Below, piece after piece: positions 44,438 through 56,700 of a stretch of DNA of 64,000 bases; the stretch's first letter is position 1, and each line of letters starts with the position of its first letter. Both the position numbers and the translations under genes were made by a program. The stretch lies in contig NC_049990.1 in NCBI RefSeq assembly GCF_000003815.2, positions 15,781,548-15,845,547 on the forward strand, given 5' to 3'. Source of the stretch: Branchiostoma floridae (Eukaryota > Chordata > Leptocardii > Amphioxiformes > Branchiostomatidae). The notes under the pieces were generated by a model. The model was not told the DNA's origin. It saw only the letters and a list, made by a program, of their open reading frames with translations, and ran no database searches.

Positions 44438-45215
44438 ACACACACACAGACTCACAAGCACAAAACATAACCATAGCCATTCTGGCACTGTGGCTATATT
44501 TGGGTGTAATGGTTACGTCATGCCCAAGCCTAGTGTAAGATTGACAAGAAGTGACCCCAAAGGTCATAGTTGCTGCAAAAGAGGTCAACACCACTATAAA
44601 CCAGACGATTATACATGATGGGGTGTATACATGCTATGTACACATAAGATTTAATAATCTGTAGACCAAGAATAAGGGCAACTAGGGGGCCCAAACTTAT
44701 GTTACTAACTCCTGAGCATAAGAGCTATCTAACACCCAAAACTCGTGGCCATACCATGTTCAGAAGATGGAAAAACACACCCGGAAGTTGCGCTGCAGTA
44801 CCAAGGGAAGCCGCTAGGGGGCCCATTATCGAACTCCCCCTTCGTTTCCCAGACCCCTACCCACCCACCAAATACCAGCTGCATCCGTCGAAGTCTTCTC
44901 GAGTTATGCTGTCCGCAGACAAAAGTTTGCAATTAAACCGGTGCCTGCACTTCCACGAAAGCCGCTAGGGGGCCCAAACTCGCAGCAATCACTCCCTGCT
45001 TTAAGGGCTCCCTAACGCTCAAAAATCACGACCGCAGCATGTCCGGAACGCGAGATATCAAGCATGCAGGTCCTGCTGCAGTACCTTAGCAAGCCGCTAG
45101 GAGGCCCATTATCGAACTCGACCTTCGTCTTCCACACCCCTACCCACCCACCAAATATCAGCTGCATCCATCGAAGTCCTCTCGAGTTATGCTGTTCACA
45201 AACGGGGAGAACCAC
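44260..45215. repeat. Degenerate repeated block, three copies, with (CA)n
   Basis: CTGCAGTACC, AGCCGCTAGGG, CCCATTATCGAACT and CCCTACCCACC recur near 44265, 44790 and 45065. A (CA)n run at about 44383-44450 follows the GAGTTATGC end of the first copy. It resembles repeated LINE 3' ends. Confidence 0.7.
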
Positions 45216-45630
45216 ACCACCAAACCGAAAACATAACCTTAGCCATTCTGGCAAAGGTAATAAGAGACGGCGTACAATACCCAGGTCGCGTATTCCTAGG
45301 AAGATGTCGCCTAGCATGACTTTGGCGATACATATACTACACTACGCGTCTACAAGTTTTCTGTGTTACGTTCAAATGTCTCAACTGTCATTTCTAGAAC
45401 CTTTCTTCTAATGTTCTCATCATCTTAGACGTCACAATCTGACGTTTACGTCACTAACTCAGGTGTTTTCGTAATTCGAAACCGGAATGCGTTCTTCGAA
45501 CGGTGTCGTTTTTCAGTCTAACAGTTTGAAACCGTGTGGCGCTGAAGTCGCCACGGCTACTTTTTAGTCCGTGTCTTTGACGAAATAGACTTTTTTAACG
45601 GGGGAACTACGGACAATATTATATCATATC

Positions 45631-46205
45631 ATGTCGTGCAGTAAATCTTTGAAGGCTACAGATCTCCATTCGTCCTGGAAAGTCGAGTTTGAATGGAAGG
45701 ATTTTCCGGAAGAACTTGTTCAGGTGGGTTAGTCGTATTAATCGCACCTTGATATCTTTTGAGTTCTGACTTTTGATTCATAAATCTTATATTCTTTAGA
45801 AGTTACATCTTACAAAACAACCGATTGTTTTATCAGAATGCAGATTATTTATCTTTATTAAGATTTGTCTTATTCTTCACAGGGATGTTGTGCTGTTGCA
45901 TCTGTTTTGTGCGTGCCAACGGTGGCTGTTTTATATAGCCTTATCACGGTCGCGGCTTTTGCTGTAAGCCATGCACAAGTCTCTCCACCTGACAACAATT
46001 AACGTTGGCATTAGTGAGTGACAATTTCTTTTTAATTAAAACACAGCGAAGCAGAAGAAGACATGAATAAGTCCCTTGAGGCAAACGATGTGATCGGGGG
46101 AGAGAAAAGGAAGCTGTGCGCCGCTTCAACGCTGCTGTCTCCACTATATGATGCCGATGATGACAACGACTTTGCTCTGACAACCAATAAAAGGAGATCA
46201 ATTTA
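45631..46205 (+). CDS. Candidate short spliced gene, structure uncertain
   Basis: The ATG at 45631 opens 31 codons (MSCSKSLKATDLHSSWKVEF and onward, with WKDFPEELVQ) ending at CAG|GTGGGT. A second segment from 45883, after TTCTTCACAG, keeps the frame to a stop at 46002, giving 70 residues with a hydrophobic middle. A third open segment after an AAAACACAG acceptor encodes EAEEDMNKSLEANDV and ends KRRSI, stop at 46205, but its phase does not match the second segment in that frame. It may belong to the surrounding element. Function is unknown. Confidence 0.25.
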
Positions 46206-46477
46206 AACAGTCCTTCTATGTAAAAGGGGTGTGACCGTGCAGGCAGAAAATGGCATACTTATGTACTAAATGGTGGAAGTATTTCAATTAATTGTTAAAT
46301 TACAAGGAATAAAATAACAACTACTACTTCTTATGATACAAAGTAGTGAAAGATGACTGCAATACATGTAGTTTATAAATGGATTGGGGAGATGTTTTCA
46401 GGTACTTGTATTTAGCAGTGACGTAAAAAAGGGAAATATGATATTAAGAGTGAACTTAAATTATTTTGTGTGCATTG

Positions 46478-47055
46478 NNNNNNNNNNNNNNNNNNNNNNN
46501 NNNNNNNNNNNNNNNNNNNNNNNNNNNNNNNNNNNNNNNNNNNNNNNNNNNNNNNNNNNNNNNNNNNNNNNNNNNNNNNNNNNNNNNNNNNNNNNNNNNN
46601 NNNNNNNNNNNNNNNNNNNNNNNNNNNNNNNNNNNNNNNNNNNNNNNNNNNNNNNNNNNNNNNNNNNNNNNNNNNNNNNNNNNNNNNNNNNNNNNNNNNN
46701 NNNNNNNNNNNNNNNNNNNNNNNNNNNNNNNNNNNNNNNNNNNNNNNNNNNNNNNNNNNNNNNNNNNNNNNNNNNNNNNNNNNNNNNNNNNNNNNNNNNN
46801 NNNNNNNNNNNNNNNNNNNNNNNNNNNNNNNNNNNNNNNNNNNNNNNNNNNNNNNNNNNNNNNNNNNNNNNNNNNNNNNNNNNNNNNNNNNNNNNNNNNN
46901 NNNNNNNNNNNNNNNNNNNNNNNNNNNNNNNNNNNNNNNNNNNNNNNNNNNNNNNNNNNNNNNNNNNNNNNNNNNNNNNNNNNNNNNNNNNNNNNNNNNN
47001 NNNNNNNNNNNNNNNNNNNNNNNNNNNNNNNNNNNNNNNNNNNNNNNNNNNNNNN
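46478..47055. other. Assembly gap (578 N)
   Basis: A run of N directly before a 75-bp tandem array, which probably caused it. Confidence 0.98.
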
Positions 47056-47620
47056 AACTTCGTACACATGCCGCCCTACCCTGCCCACTGTCCAAAGTTA
47101 GATGACGTCACGTAACTTTGCACAACTTAGGACAACTTCGCACACTTGTTGACCTACCCTGCCCACTGTCCAAAGTTAGATGACGTCACGTAACTTTGCA
47201 CAACTTAGGACAACTTCGCACACTTGTTGACCTACCCTGCCCACTGTCCAAAGTTAGATGACGTCACGTAACTTTGCACAACTTAGGACAACATCGCACA
47301 CTTGTTGACCTACCCTGCCCACTGTCCAAAGTTAGATGACGTCACGTAACTTTGCACAACTTAGGACAACTTCGCACACATGCCGCCCTACCCTGCCCAC
47401 TGTCCAAAGTTAGATGACGTCACGTAACTTTGCACAACTTAGGACAACTTCGCACACTTGTTGACCTACCCTGCCCACTGTCCAAAGTTAGATGACGTCA
47501 CGTAACTTTGCACAACTTAGGACAACTTCGCACACTTGTTGACCTACCCTGCCCACTGTCCGAAGTTAGATGACGTCACGTAACTTTGCACAACTTAGGA
47601 CAACTTAGTTAGATTACGTC
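47056..47620. repeat. 75-bp tandem repeat with TGACGTCA
   Basis: Near-identical units contain CCTACCCTGCCCACTGTCC, AGATGACGTCACGTAACTTT and CACAACTTAGGACAACTTCG. Some copies have CATGCCGCC in place of CTTGTTGAC. The array starts at the gap, so its true length is unknown. Confidence 0.95.
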
Positions 47621-48248
47621 ATCCAAGAAAGGTTTTGACGTCATCTGTGACTCCCGATATAGCCTCAAAGCCAGTGGGAAACGCTTGTAACTTAGTACAA
47701 CTTCGTACAACTTCGTACACCCTAACTTCGTGCACTTCACCCTGATACTGGACATAGCTCGTAATTTTCTTTCCACCTTTGTAATATTTTATACCTGACG
47801 TGGTGTAAAGGTCCAATAAATACCATTCTTGGCATTTTATCTTATATATATATTACGTTTTTTTTACCTACACAACAGAAGCCATACAATTCAATGGCTT
47901 TTCGTATGCAGTACACGTACGGTCTCCAACTGTTCAGGTCTTGGTGCAGAAGTCAACTAGTAAGGCTAAGGTCACATTTTCACAAAGGGGCCCGGCCGGG
48001 CAGCTTTCCGGAACGATAAATATGATATATAAGACAACAAGAACCCAAAACTGACCAAAAACAATTCAACGGCATGTCTTGTGCATATTTATTGGCATAA
48101 AATCTTTTTTTTGTTTTTGTTTCTGCAAACAGACCGGCCGGGCCCCGGGTAGGAAGTGTGGCGTAGGCCTAACTGCACCTTATGGCCCCCCGTACCAGCT
48201 AAATCTGCTATACCGGTGGCTGAGGGTGGAGTAGGCTGCAGTACTTAC

Positions 48249-50345
48249 ACACTCGCGGCATCTGACAGATGTAAGCCTTCCTCTGTCGACAACGGTACAG
48301 GTTCCATTTCCCAGACGACATGACGCCTGCGCAGTCCTTACCCGGGTGACGACGACGACGACTCCTGGCCCAGTTCTGGTACTCCAGAGCCGTCCCGTCA
48401 TTCCACGCGAAATGTTTCTCTCTCGCTCTGTCGTCCAGCCCGATCCAGTAGTCCCTGGTGAAAGATGACACTCAAAAAGCTCAATAATCCATTTATCATT
48501 TTTACTCTAGAGCATGGAGTTCAAGTCGTGTGGATCGCCCAGTTATACACCCCTCACATTAGGCGAAAATCGATTGGACGACGAGTCTGCAAGCTCTAAA
48601 TTACGAGGAGGCATGACCCTGACGTATCAGAAAGGGGGAACTCTGTCGAATCTTCGCAGGCTCGTGCCTCCTCGTAATTTTGAGCTCGCAGACTCGTCGT
48701 CCGATCGATTTTCGCCTAATGTGAGGGGGGTATAAAGAACAAAGATGGCAGACTTCGCCCCCATGTAGTTAAGATCCTTCTGGTAGAACATACTTACATT
48801 GCAGTACATAGGCACACATACACAGAAGCAAAAAGGCAAGCAAAACTTCACTCCCATCCATGAGTTATGTTTGGGACCGCATCTTATAAACACTGCGGCA
48901 GCGACACATAACTGACGTGCAATGTACAGCCGCGTAGCATTGCCCCATTGGAAGATAGTCATTGAAACGTCGGCTAGGTTCCAGTAGTACCTCTTTGGTT
49001 GTGAAGTCAAGAACTTCTTAATACATCATAATTTTGCGGTACCTTTGAGACATACCTCATATATGTTTGCTTTGTAAGCAGTACGTCTTTTAAAAGTGCT
49101 CATCTTTGAAGAGACAGAGTTTGCTGACAATACATCTTACGGCGTGATTGCATTAATGTGTAGGTCGCTGCACGATTTCGATACGGTAGAATTGTCAAGC
49201 ATATTGTGAGAAGACGAATCGATGACAAGGATTCTGCATCAAAAGGGACAGCTGCATCAAAAGGAGACGTAACGCTAATTCACTTTTATTCGCGGGGTAA
49301 CCTTTAACCGTTGTACTTAAAACTACCGGGTATTTAGTGGTATTAGGCCAACGAACGGTGGTTTCAAACTGCAGTATCTAACAAAAATGCAATTTGAACC
49401 CGCCGTCCATCGACTTGATATCTCTTAATACCTTGTTTTTAGATACAACGGATATAGGTTACCCCGTGGATAAAGGTGAACTAGCGTTAATCCCGAAAAA
49501 TGCATTCAGTTGTCAGACGTAAGCGACTGTGCGATGTACGTAATATAGAGCCTTCACACTGAAACCTTATTAGCAGGGATCAAACAGAACCAGCCGGAAT
49601 TAAGTATTTGCAAAAGTTGTGCCACATTCGGGTGGGAATTCCAAACGGACCCTTTACCCCCTTCACACGAGGAGGAATGAGCCAAAATGCCGTCAGAATA
49701 ACTTTTCTTTGTCTATTCCTGGGTATTTGTAGTGCATTCTAGACATTCTCACTGCAACCCAGATATTCTTTTGGCCACATTCTGGCAGGATTCGAAGTGG
49801 CTTGCCGTTTTGGTTCTCCATCGAATGAGATGAGAATGTTTCGAATAATGTTGGAATACCGTAGAATGCGGTCATACTGCAGTTAGAATAGTTAGAATTC
49901 ACTTAGAATACACCTTGAATGCCGAAATCGAAATTTCGCCACTTCGAAAGCATGTCAAAAACTTTCGCCAAAAGAACGGGCACAAATATCTGGAATGTAG
50001 GATGAATTTCTAGAATACACAACGAATTCCCAGGAATAGCAAAGAATGTTCATTCTAACGTTGTGCCGGCTCTTTCTTGCTCTCGTGTGAAGAAGCCTTA
50101 CTCGGGTCCTTACCTTCGTGGGCCACTGACGATGGTCCCCAAGTACTGTTCCACGAAGGCCTGGGTGTCTACATCCTTGATGAGAGCCAGGGTTGCTCCT
50201 CGGCCGCCGCTGCGGGCCACGCAGTCCGCCCGAGCTCTCGTGTACTTCCTGCTCCTGCGGTAGTCAGTCGGGGAGAACCAGTAACACCTGTTGTCGTGCA
50301 CCGCGTACCGGGACGCCTCGCTGCTGCTGAAGTAGTCCTCACAAG
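48249..50345 (-). CDS. C-type lectin gene, two exons seen (partial)
   Basis: Exon 50345-50114 (phase 1-2, acceptor CTCCTGCTGCAG, donor CGAAG|GTAAGG) and exon 48454-48249 (phase 2-1, acceptor TTTCACCAG, donor GTGT|GTAAGT) form one domain. It reads ACEDYFSSSE, RCYWFSPTDY, DCVARSGGRGATLALIKD, YWIGLDDRAREKHF, NDGTALEYQNW, KDCAGV, KWNLYRCR and AYICQMP. The EPN motif is replaced by an Arg-rich loop (ARSRRRRHPG) and WND reads WNL, so the calcium-sugar site is lost; it may bind another ligand. Upstream and downstream exons were not found. Two MITEs sit in the 1.66-kb intron. Confidence 0.8.
48534..48737. mobile_element. Foldback MITE, about 200 bp
   Basis: Arms of about 85 bp read TATACACCCCTCACATTAGG inward through GACGACGAGTCTGCAAGCTC and GAGGAGGCATGACCC, then back in complement. 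A partial relative lies at 54326-54457. It sits in the lectin gene intron. Confidence 0.85.
49268..49494. mobile_element. MITE with GTAACGCTAATTCAC ends
   Basis: It starts GTAACGCTAATTCACTTTTA, ends with TAAAGGTGAACTAGCGTTA, and has internal CAACGGATATAGGTTACC. A relative is at 56437-56599. Confidence 0.75.
49546..50102. mobile_element. MITE related to 26389-26985
   Basis: The ends GAGCCTTCACACTG and CGTGTGAAGAAGCCTT and the interior (AGCAGGGATCAAAC, CCCTTCACACGA) match the right-arm MITE. It ends about ten bases before the donor region of lectin exon 50114-50345. Confidence 0.7.
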
Positions 50346-50384
50346 CTGCAGCAGGAGCAAGACAACGGCAGAGAACAAGTTTAT

Positions 50385-50600
50385 GGCGTTGTGTGTGGTA
50401 TAATTGGTGAAGTGTTGGGCTCAGAACCTAGAGGTCCCGAGTTCGATACTCGCCGTGCCCCCAACGTTGTGCCCTTGGTTAAGGAACTTTACACGACCTT
50501 TCTCACTTCACCCAGGTGTGAAAATGGATACCTGACTTCAATCAGGGGAGGGAAAATACCACCTTTATATTATGTCTGTACTTTGTTTATGTCAAATTAC
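50385..50600 (+). mobile_element. tRNA-derived SINE
   Basis: The head reads GGCGTTGTGTGTGGTATAAT and has GAGGTCCCGAGTTCGATAC, in which GTTCGATAC (50441-50449) fits the RNA polymerase III B box. The body has CCCTTGGTTAAGGAACTTTA and TTTCTCACTTCACCCAGG, like conserved bodies of known invertebrate SINEs (family name not certain). It lies just upstream of the acceptor of lectin exon 50114-50345. Confidence 0.8.
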
Positions 50601-50840
50601 ATTACTTAAACTTGAGTGCAGTGCCACTTTGTCCTCGTCTGTCCAAAAGCATATACACCCCTAACGACCTGTGTTGGTATAGCCTAATAGCCATGCGTTA
50701 TCCTGCCTGTCTACAGCACTGAACGCAATTCAAAACACTGCATAGCTAATATGATTGTAGAGTACGCTAATACTTTACAGACCACAATTATAAAAGTTTA
50801 GGCATTCTTCGAAGATTTAAATCAATGTCCCATGCGATAG

Positions 50841-52400
50841 TTAAAGGAAAGCATCAGAAAATTTTCAATTCATTATTTTCCAGTAGTTTACTCATTAAAA
50901 AGTTGATGTACGTCAATTTTTACATTGATCCGCCTATTATGACCCTGTAGACACGTTTGAACTTCGCGCTGTCCTCCTCTCCCCGCCGCGCTGGCCGATG
51001 ACGTAATGGCCTCGTTCTGATCGTCTGAGATTGTATGACGTCACGGATCTGAAACTTCTAGCCAGCCATTTTGCTCGGTGAACCTCGGTCCTCTCAGCGG
51101 TAAATACTAGTAATCACCCCGCCATTCTGGAGTTTAGTCCGCTGTTGTTGACAATTACTTTCGTGGACCTGTAAGTCGCATTGTGATCTGTCTACGAAGC
51201 CATAGTCCCCGGGAGACCGAACATGAATGAGCTTGCCTGCGAGTAAACCGCGCGGCGACGGAACGAAATCAAAACAATGGTGGCGGGGGAGGTTCACGCA
51301 CCGTGCCATTCCGGACTATTACAAGAGCGAGTTCGGGTCAGTTCTTACCATCTCCTTTCCGGACAGCACAGCGATAATTACACGTAAGCTTCCATGAATT
51401 TTGGTTGAATTCACAGTTGTCCAACTGGCAGGGACATTAAAAAAAACATACCCTTGATCGCTACATATCGAACGACCCCCTTTTCGCGCCGAAACATACA
51501 TACAGCATTGTTGTTTTTACATACAACTCAGGCCGGCATTGTGAATTGCGCGAAATGTCGGCTTCGTTTCAGAGTCCGTGATTTGTTTTGAATGAATCCC
51601 CAACAATCTCCGCCAAAGCTACATGATTGAAAAACCGACCAGTCCAGATAATTTACCTGAGAAACAGAAAATAAAGTGAGAGGCGAGGCGTAACTCGCAC
51701 GAATCTGTACAAGTTGCGGTGCAATCTGTTTCGGCGCGAAAAGGGGGTCGTTCGATATGTAGCGATCAAGGGTATGTTGTCAGAAGAAAAATGTTTTTTT
51801 TTAATGTCACTGCCAGTTGGACAACTGTGAATTCAACCAAAATTCGTGGAAACTTACGTGTAATTATCGCTGTGCTGTCCGGAAAGAAGAAGGTAAGAAC
51901 TGATCCGAACTCGCTCTTGTAATAGTCCGGAATGGCACGGTGCGTGAACCTCCCCCGCCACCATTGTTTTGATTTCGTTCCGTCGCCGCGCGGTTTACTC
52001 GCAGGCAAGCTCATTCATGTTCAGTCTCCCGGGGACTATGGCTTCGTAGACAGATCACAATGTGACTTACAGGTCCACGAAAGTAATTGTCAACAACAGC
52101 GGACTAAACTCCAGAATGGCGGGGTGATTACTAGTATTTACCGCTGAGAGGACCGAGGTTCACCGAGCAAAATGGCTGGCTAGAAGTTTTAGATCCGTGA
52201 CGTCATACAATCTCAGACGATCAGAACGAGGCCATTACGTCATCGGCCAGCGCGGCGGGGAGAGGAGGACAGCGCGAAGTTCAAACGTGTCTACAGGGTC
52301 ATAATAGGCGGATCAATGTAAAAATTGACGTACATCAACTTTTTAATGAGTAAACTACTGGAAAATAATGAATTGAAAATTTTCTGATGCTATCCTTTAA
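50841..52400. repeat. Near-perfect palindrome, arms about 660 bp
   Basis: The arms are 50841-51495 and 51728-52400, with a spacer of about 230 bp. They differ by few substitutions and small indels. Each arm reads the same 71-codon frame, beginning MARCVNLPRHHC (51309-51094 minus and 51932-52147 plus). Arms hold TGACGTCA, GCGCGG and splice-like signals. It is probably a foldback element or recent inverted duplication. Confidence 0.9.
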
Positions 52401-52527
52401 ACTCTGTATCGACTGTAAAACAAACGTGAACTCAATCGTGGAAACACGTGTTTGGTAGTACAATTGGAATCTGTCGAAAACCTTAAGGATGCGATTTTCT
52501 TTCTTACAAAGTAAGACATGTTTGCCC

Positions 52528-53475
52528 TTAACCCTATTCAGACCGGGCTTTTTTGGTCATCCCTGGACGGGGGGGGGGGGGCTTTTGAGGCCCTCCACTT
52601 CTAAGTCCTATAACTCTAAGACGACGTGCCGTAAGGCCACCAAATTTTTAGGACATGATGTCAACATAATATCTGATAAGTATTTGACGTTTGACGTTAC
52701 GCTGACGTAAGATGACGTAATTATGACATCATCAATTTAATAATATTGGCCGGACCCATGAAAAAAGGGTATTCTCATAAAACTTTAAGTTATGCTACAG
52801 AAATGTAACAACAAGTGCAGATAACAGAATAGTAATGTTTGTTACGACTTGCGTTGCCAATAGCAACATCAATGACGTCAAAATTGCGTCATAAAATGAC
52901 GTCATGCACATCTAAGATGCTAGTTGGGCTCCGCCATATTATATCCACCATCTTGAATTTTTAAAAATACTTTTTTTGCAACAAATAATCAAAAAGGGCA
53001 ATGACTAAATTCATTCATTTAGATGGTTTTTCATGAAAAAATACCAAGTAGTTACAAATTTTAAGGGATAATCAGCTTGTTATTCTTCATCTGGCCATAC
53101 GGTCCGCCATCTTGGATTTTGGGCTGATGACGTCATCAAATTAGCATAATTTATGCATATATAATCATGAAAGATATGCTTAATAATATAAGATTTTATC
53201 TATGTAACTAGATAGCAGTAATATAGCAATAAATGTGAAAAATACATTGTAAGAACCAAAAATAGTAATTTTTGGCAAAACTGCCTGTCAACAAACGGTT
53301 GCCATGGCAACAAAGAAAATTGGAAAATTTGTTAAACTTCGTAAAATAATTACCAACAATATTGTAGGAAAACTCAGCAAATTTGGTGGCTCTAGCGTAA
53401 GCCGTTCTGGCGTTGTAGGACATCAAAGTTGCCGCAGGTCTCAAAAGCCCCCCCCCCCCGGTCTGAATTGGGTTA
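52528..53475. mobile_element. TIR element, about 0.95 kb
   Basis: The ends read TTAACCCTATTCAGACCGGG and, inverted, TTAACCCAATTCAGACCGGG, each followed by a G run and CTTTTGAG. It has no coding potential. Truncated relatives are at 20395-20745 and 31245-31625. Confidence 0.85.
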
Positions 53476-53785
53476 AACGGTCAAATACTCATTTCATTGA
53501 GTGCAGAAGTCATGTAAAACAGACATGAACTCAGTTGTGAAACTTCTGCACAACTTCATGCCACGCTTTCGGATGTACACTGTTGCATAGAGTATATTTG
53601 TCGCAATTTCAAAACCCGACATAATAGCAGCTCCAAGCAGATGTGAGAAGGGAAGGTAGTAACTTATTCGAAGTTGCCTGCGTTTTTACGAGGACAAATA
53701 AGGGGTTAGTGAAAAAGGTTAAGATTTTTCCAACTACCATCTGCTTGGTAATCGGGAAAGTTGTGCGCCGTTCTTTTAGATGGAT

Positions 53786-56700
53786 TCACTGAAAGATGAC
53801 GGCGATCACAGCTGCCAGAAGAAGGAACAGCAGTTCCGGCACAGATCGCGAGGCGGCGCCACTGTCACCTTGTCCTGGTGGTCGAGGTGCAACGTTCAGA
53901 GCGGCGTCATCGAAGGACCTGTAGACCGTGCGTCCGTTCAGGGGCTGGGGAGGGCGGAAGTTGCTCTGCATCTTTTTGGCAGGGGTGTTGGGTTCGGCTT
54001 TGTAGTAGATGTTGTTGATAAACTTGGTCAGCTGAGGAGGAGAAAAAAACCGAAGGGTTGATACGATTGGTACTGGCCGCCGGGGCGTTTTTTTGTCTGT
54101 GCTTACACTGTGAAATTTTAATTTGGCTTTCTTACTTTCTTACTGTAACGGTAACGTTAACTTAAAGAGAGAAGGACTATCCCATGCGGTTGTTGCTATC
54201 TCTGATCAGGGTTAATGTTTTGTTTGTTGTTTGTTTGTTTGTTTCATAGCGAGTTTGCTCAGAGCGAGGCCATAGACCAATTCTTGTTTGTTTTTTAATC
54301 ATGTTAGTTTGATGAAACATTTTCAGGAGGCATGACCCTGACGGGAAGGGGGGAGCTCTGCCATTTTTTCGTCGGCAGCAGGGTCATGCCTCCTCGTAAT
54401 TTAGAGCTCGCAGACTCGTCGTCCGATCGATTTTCGCCTAATGTGAGGGGGTATAAGGCCCCCTTTCTACTTGACGGCGATCGCGCTGCGCTCTCACTGC
54501 GACCTACAACTGATGTGTGTAACCTTCTATTTCAAACTGGATGTATCATACAAAATGTAAAGTGTGACTGAAGAGACCAAAAAACACGCAAAACGTAAAA
54601 AGATTAGTTTGTTTTCTATACAATTCGTTGAGCGATCTGTCAAATGTTAGGTCGCCGCGAGAGCGCCGTCCTAGTGGAAAGGAGGTAGAAGCAGCTTCAT
54701 GACAGAGACCACACGAACGACTTGAAACTATGTTCGCACCTGATTGCTTGAAATGGAGATGGTGTCCTTGAAGACGGTCCAGGTGACCACCTCGTTGCAG
54801 GTGGGGGTGGTGAGACTGCCGTTGTAACGGAAGAAGTTGATACGGTCGGGAGGGAGGAGATTATCCAGGGTGAAGCGGTCAGCATTCGGGAGTTTGAAAT
54901 TCGGCGATCCTGTGGAAAGATTTACGTTTTTGTTTCTTCAATACCCCTTTCCTAAATTGGCCTACGCTATGCCTATAACCTATGTTTTCGGTAGCACTTG
55001 CAAGTGTGTATGTTTGTGTGAGTATGTATGTTTGTGTGAGTGCATGTGTGCGTGTGCGAGTGTGTATGTTTGTGTGAGTGTGTATGTGTAGGTGAGTGTG
55101 TATGTTTATGTTTGTGTGAGTATGTGTGTGTGAGAGTGAGTGAGTGAGTGAGTGCATGCGTGCGTGTGTGAGTGTGAGAGAGACCGTGTGTGTGTGTGAG
55201 CGTATGCGAGCGTGTACGGATGCACAGCATAACTCGAGAAAGTCTCTAATTTTCTCTATATTGATATTTGGCACATATGTAGGTTGGTCTTGATGATGAT
55301 GAAAAACAGAGTGCAACAATAGTTGACTATGCTATCGGTACAATGTTGTGTCGTCTCAATTCTTCATATCAGTAGCCAAAAAATAGATATTAGAAGAGAG
55401 CCATTTGTACAAGTAACAAACATTAGTACTTGATAGAATGCCGGCTATACTAAATAACATGTTGGACATGTATCTCACCGCCATGGCTGACTTTGGCGAC
55501 GTACTTCAGCATCGGCTCAAAGGCAGGGTTGTCAGAGTTGCCCAGCTATGGAAAAATAAAGGCAAACATAAAACTTAGAAAAAATGTTTAATACCCGTAA
55601 ACACGTGACGATACATGTTCTGACAAAAATGTGATCTTTTTTTTACATTTAAACTTGACTGTTCGCTCAGTGCTTTCATGAAAAGCTAGAATGTTGGGCT
55701 CTAAATGCGGTGTACCACTTCAAATTGAAAAAGTAACCTTTCAAATCTTGATCTATCTTGTCTTTGTATACATATTGCTCTTATGGCTGTGTATTTTTAA
55801 TAGAAGATGTTTTTTTTTTACAAATTATCGTTATGTCTTACCTCTATGAAAAAGCCGAGTACGGCGAGTGAGCCATGGTTGGTGTTCTTGCCACCGACGG
55901 CATCCATAAGATCGGAGTGTTGGTCAGCGTTCCAGTGGACAAGATGCAACTGTGTGGAACAGCGAAAAGCTACGTTATTGGTAAATGTATATGCCGGAAG
56001 ATATACTAAAATTCCCAGTGACCAGAGGTTTTGTCCATTCTGCCCAAATGAGATCGAAGACGAACGTCACTTTGTTATGGATTGTTCTCGATATAATGAT
56101 ATACGCACAGAGCTGTTCACATTGATTTTAACTTGCTCTAAAGAATTTGCTACTCCCTGTTCGATAGATTAACTCAACTACATCCTGGGAGGCGATAGTC
56201 TTCATTGTGTACAAGTAGGCAAATATATCCACGAATGTTTATACCGTAGAACCAATAGTGTAAATGACATGCTAGACCCTATATGTTGATTTGTTCATAT
56301 CTATAGATATCCATATACTGTGAGAAGTTGTTATACATGTAGACCTTACGAAATTCGCTGTACTTTTGTCGTGCCAATAAAGATTTCTGTATACACTTGG
56401 ATGAATAGATAGGTAAAGCAATAGATAAAATGTTATGTAACGCTGGTTCACCTTTATCCGTGGGATAACCTATATCCGTTGCTTTTGAATACAGGATGTA
56501 TTTAGGGATGTCAGGTCAACGGTGGTTTCAAACTGAATACCATGTTTTTAAAAACAACGGATATAGGTTAACCACCGAATAAAGGTGAATTTGCGTTACA
56601 GATGCAGAGCTGTGACTTTGATCCATCCCGTACTAGTGTTGATGATTGAATATTTTTCTGCTATTATTCAGTATTAGCCTGGAAAAACTCTAACTCGATT

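Larger units (their letters stand above)
42410..47755. mobile_element. Possible 5.3-kb element with TIRs and subterminal arrays
   Basis: It starts ATGTCCAGTATCAGGGTGAA and ends with the near complement at 47728-47755. Both ends carry arrays of GTTGTCC(G/A)AAGTT-type words with TGACGTCA. It encloses several tandem repeats, a 578-bp gap and small frames with plausible splice sites (45631-46205). Whether it is one element or two related repeats in inverted orientation cannot be settled here. Confidence 0.4.

Noticed and set aside
44200-44618. Cys/Val and Thr/His repeat frames
   Set aside because: They are translations of the (CA)n microsatellite.
46384-47115. Long frames across the gap
   Set aside because: They consist almost wholly of N and carry no information.
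50169-50378. Frame with a signal-peptide-like start (MFSAVVLLLLQL)
   Set aside because: It overlaps the lectin exon in another frame. Its hydrophobic start is the pyrimidine tract of the acceptor.
50400-50460. A tRNA gene
   Set aside because: Only the B box region is convincing. The body that follows is a SINE.
54879-55319. His/Thr-rich frame
   Set aside because: It reads a TG-rich low-complexity tract in an intron.
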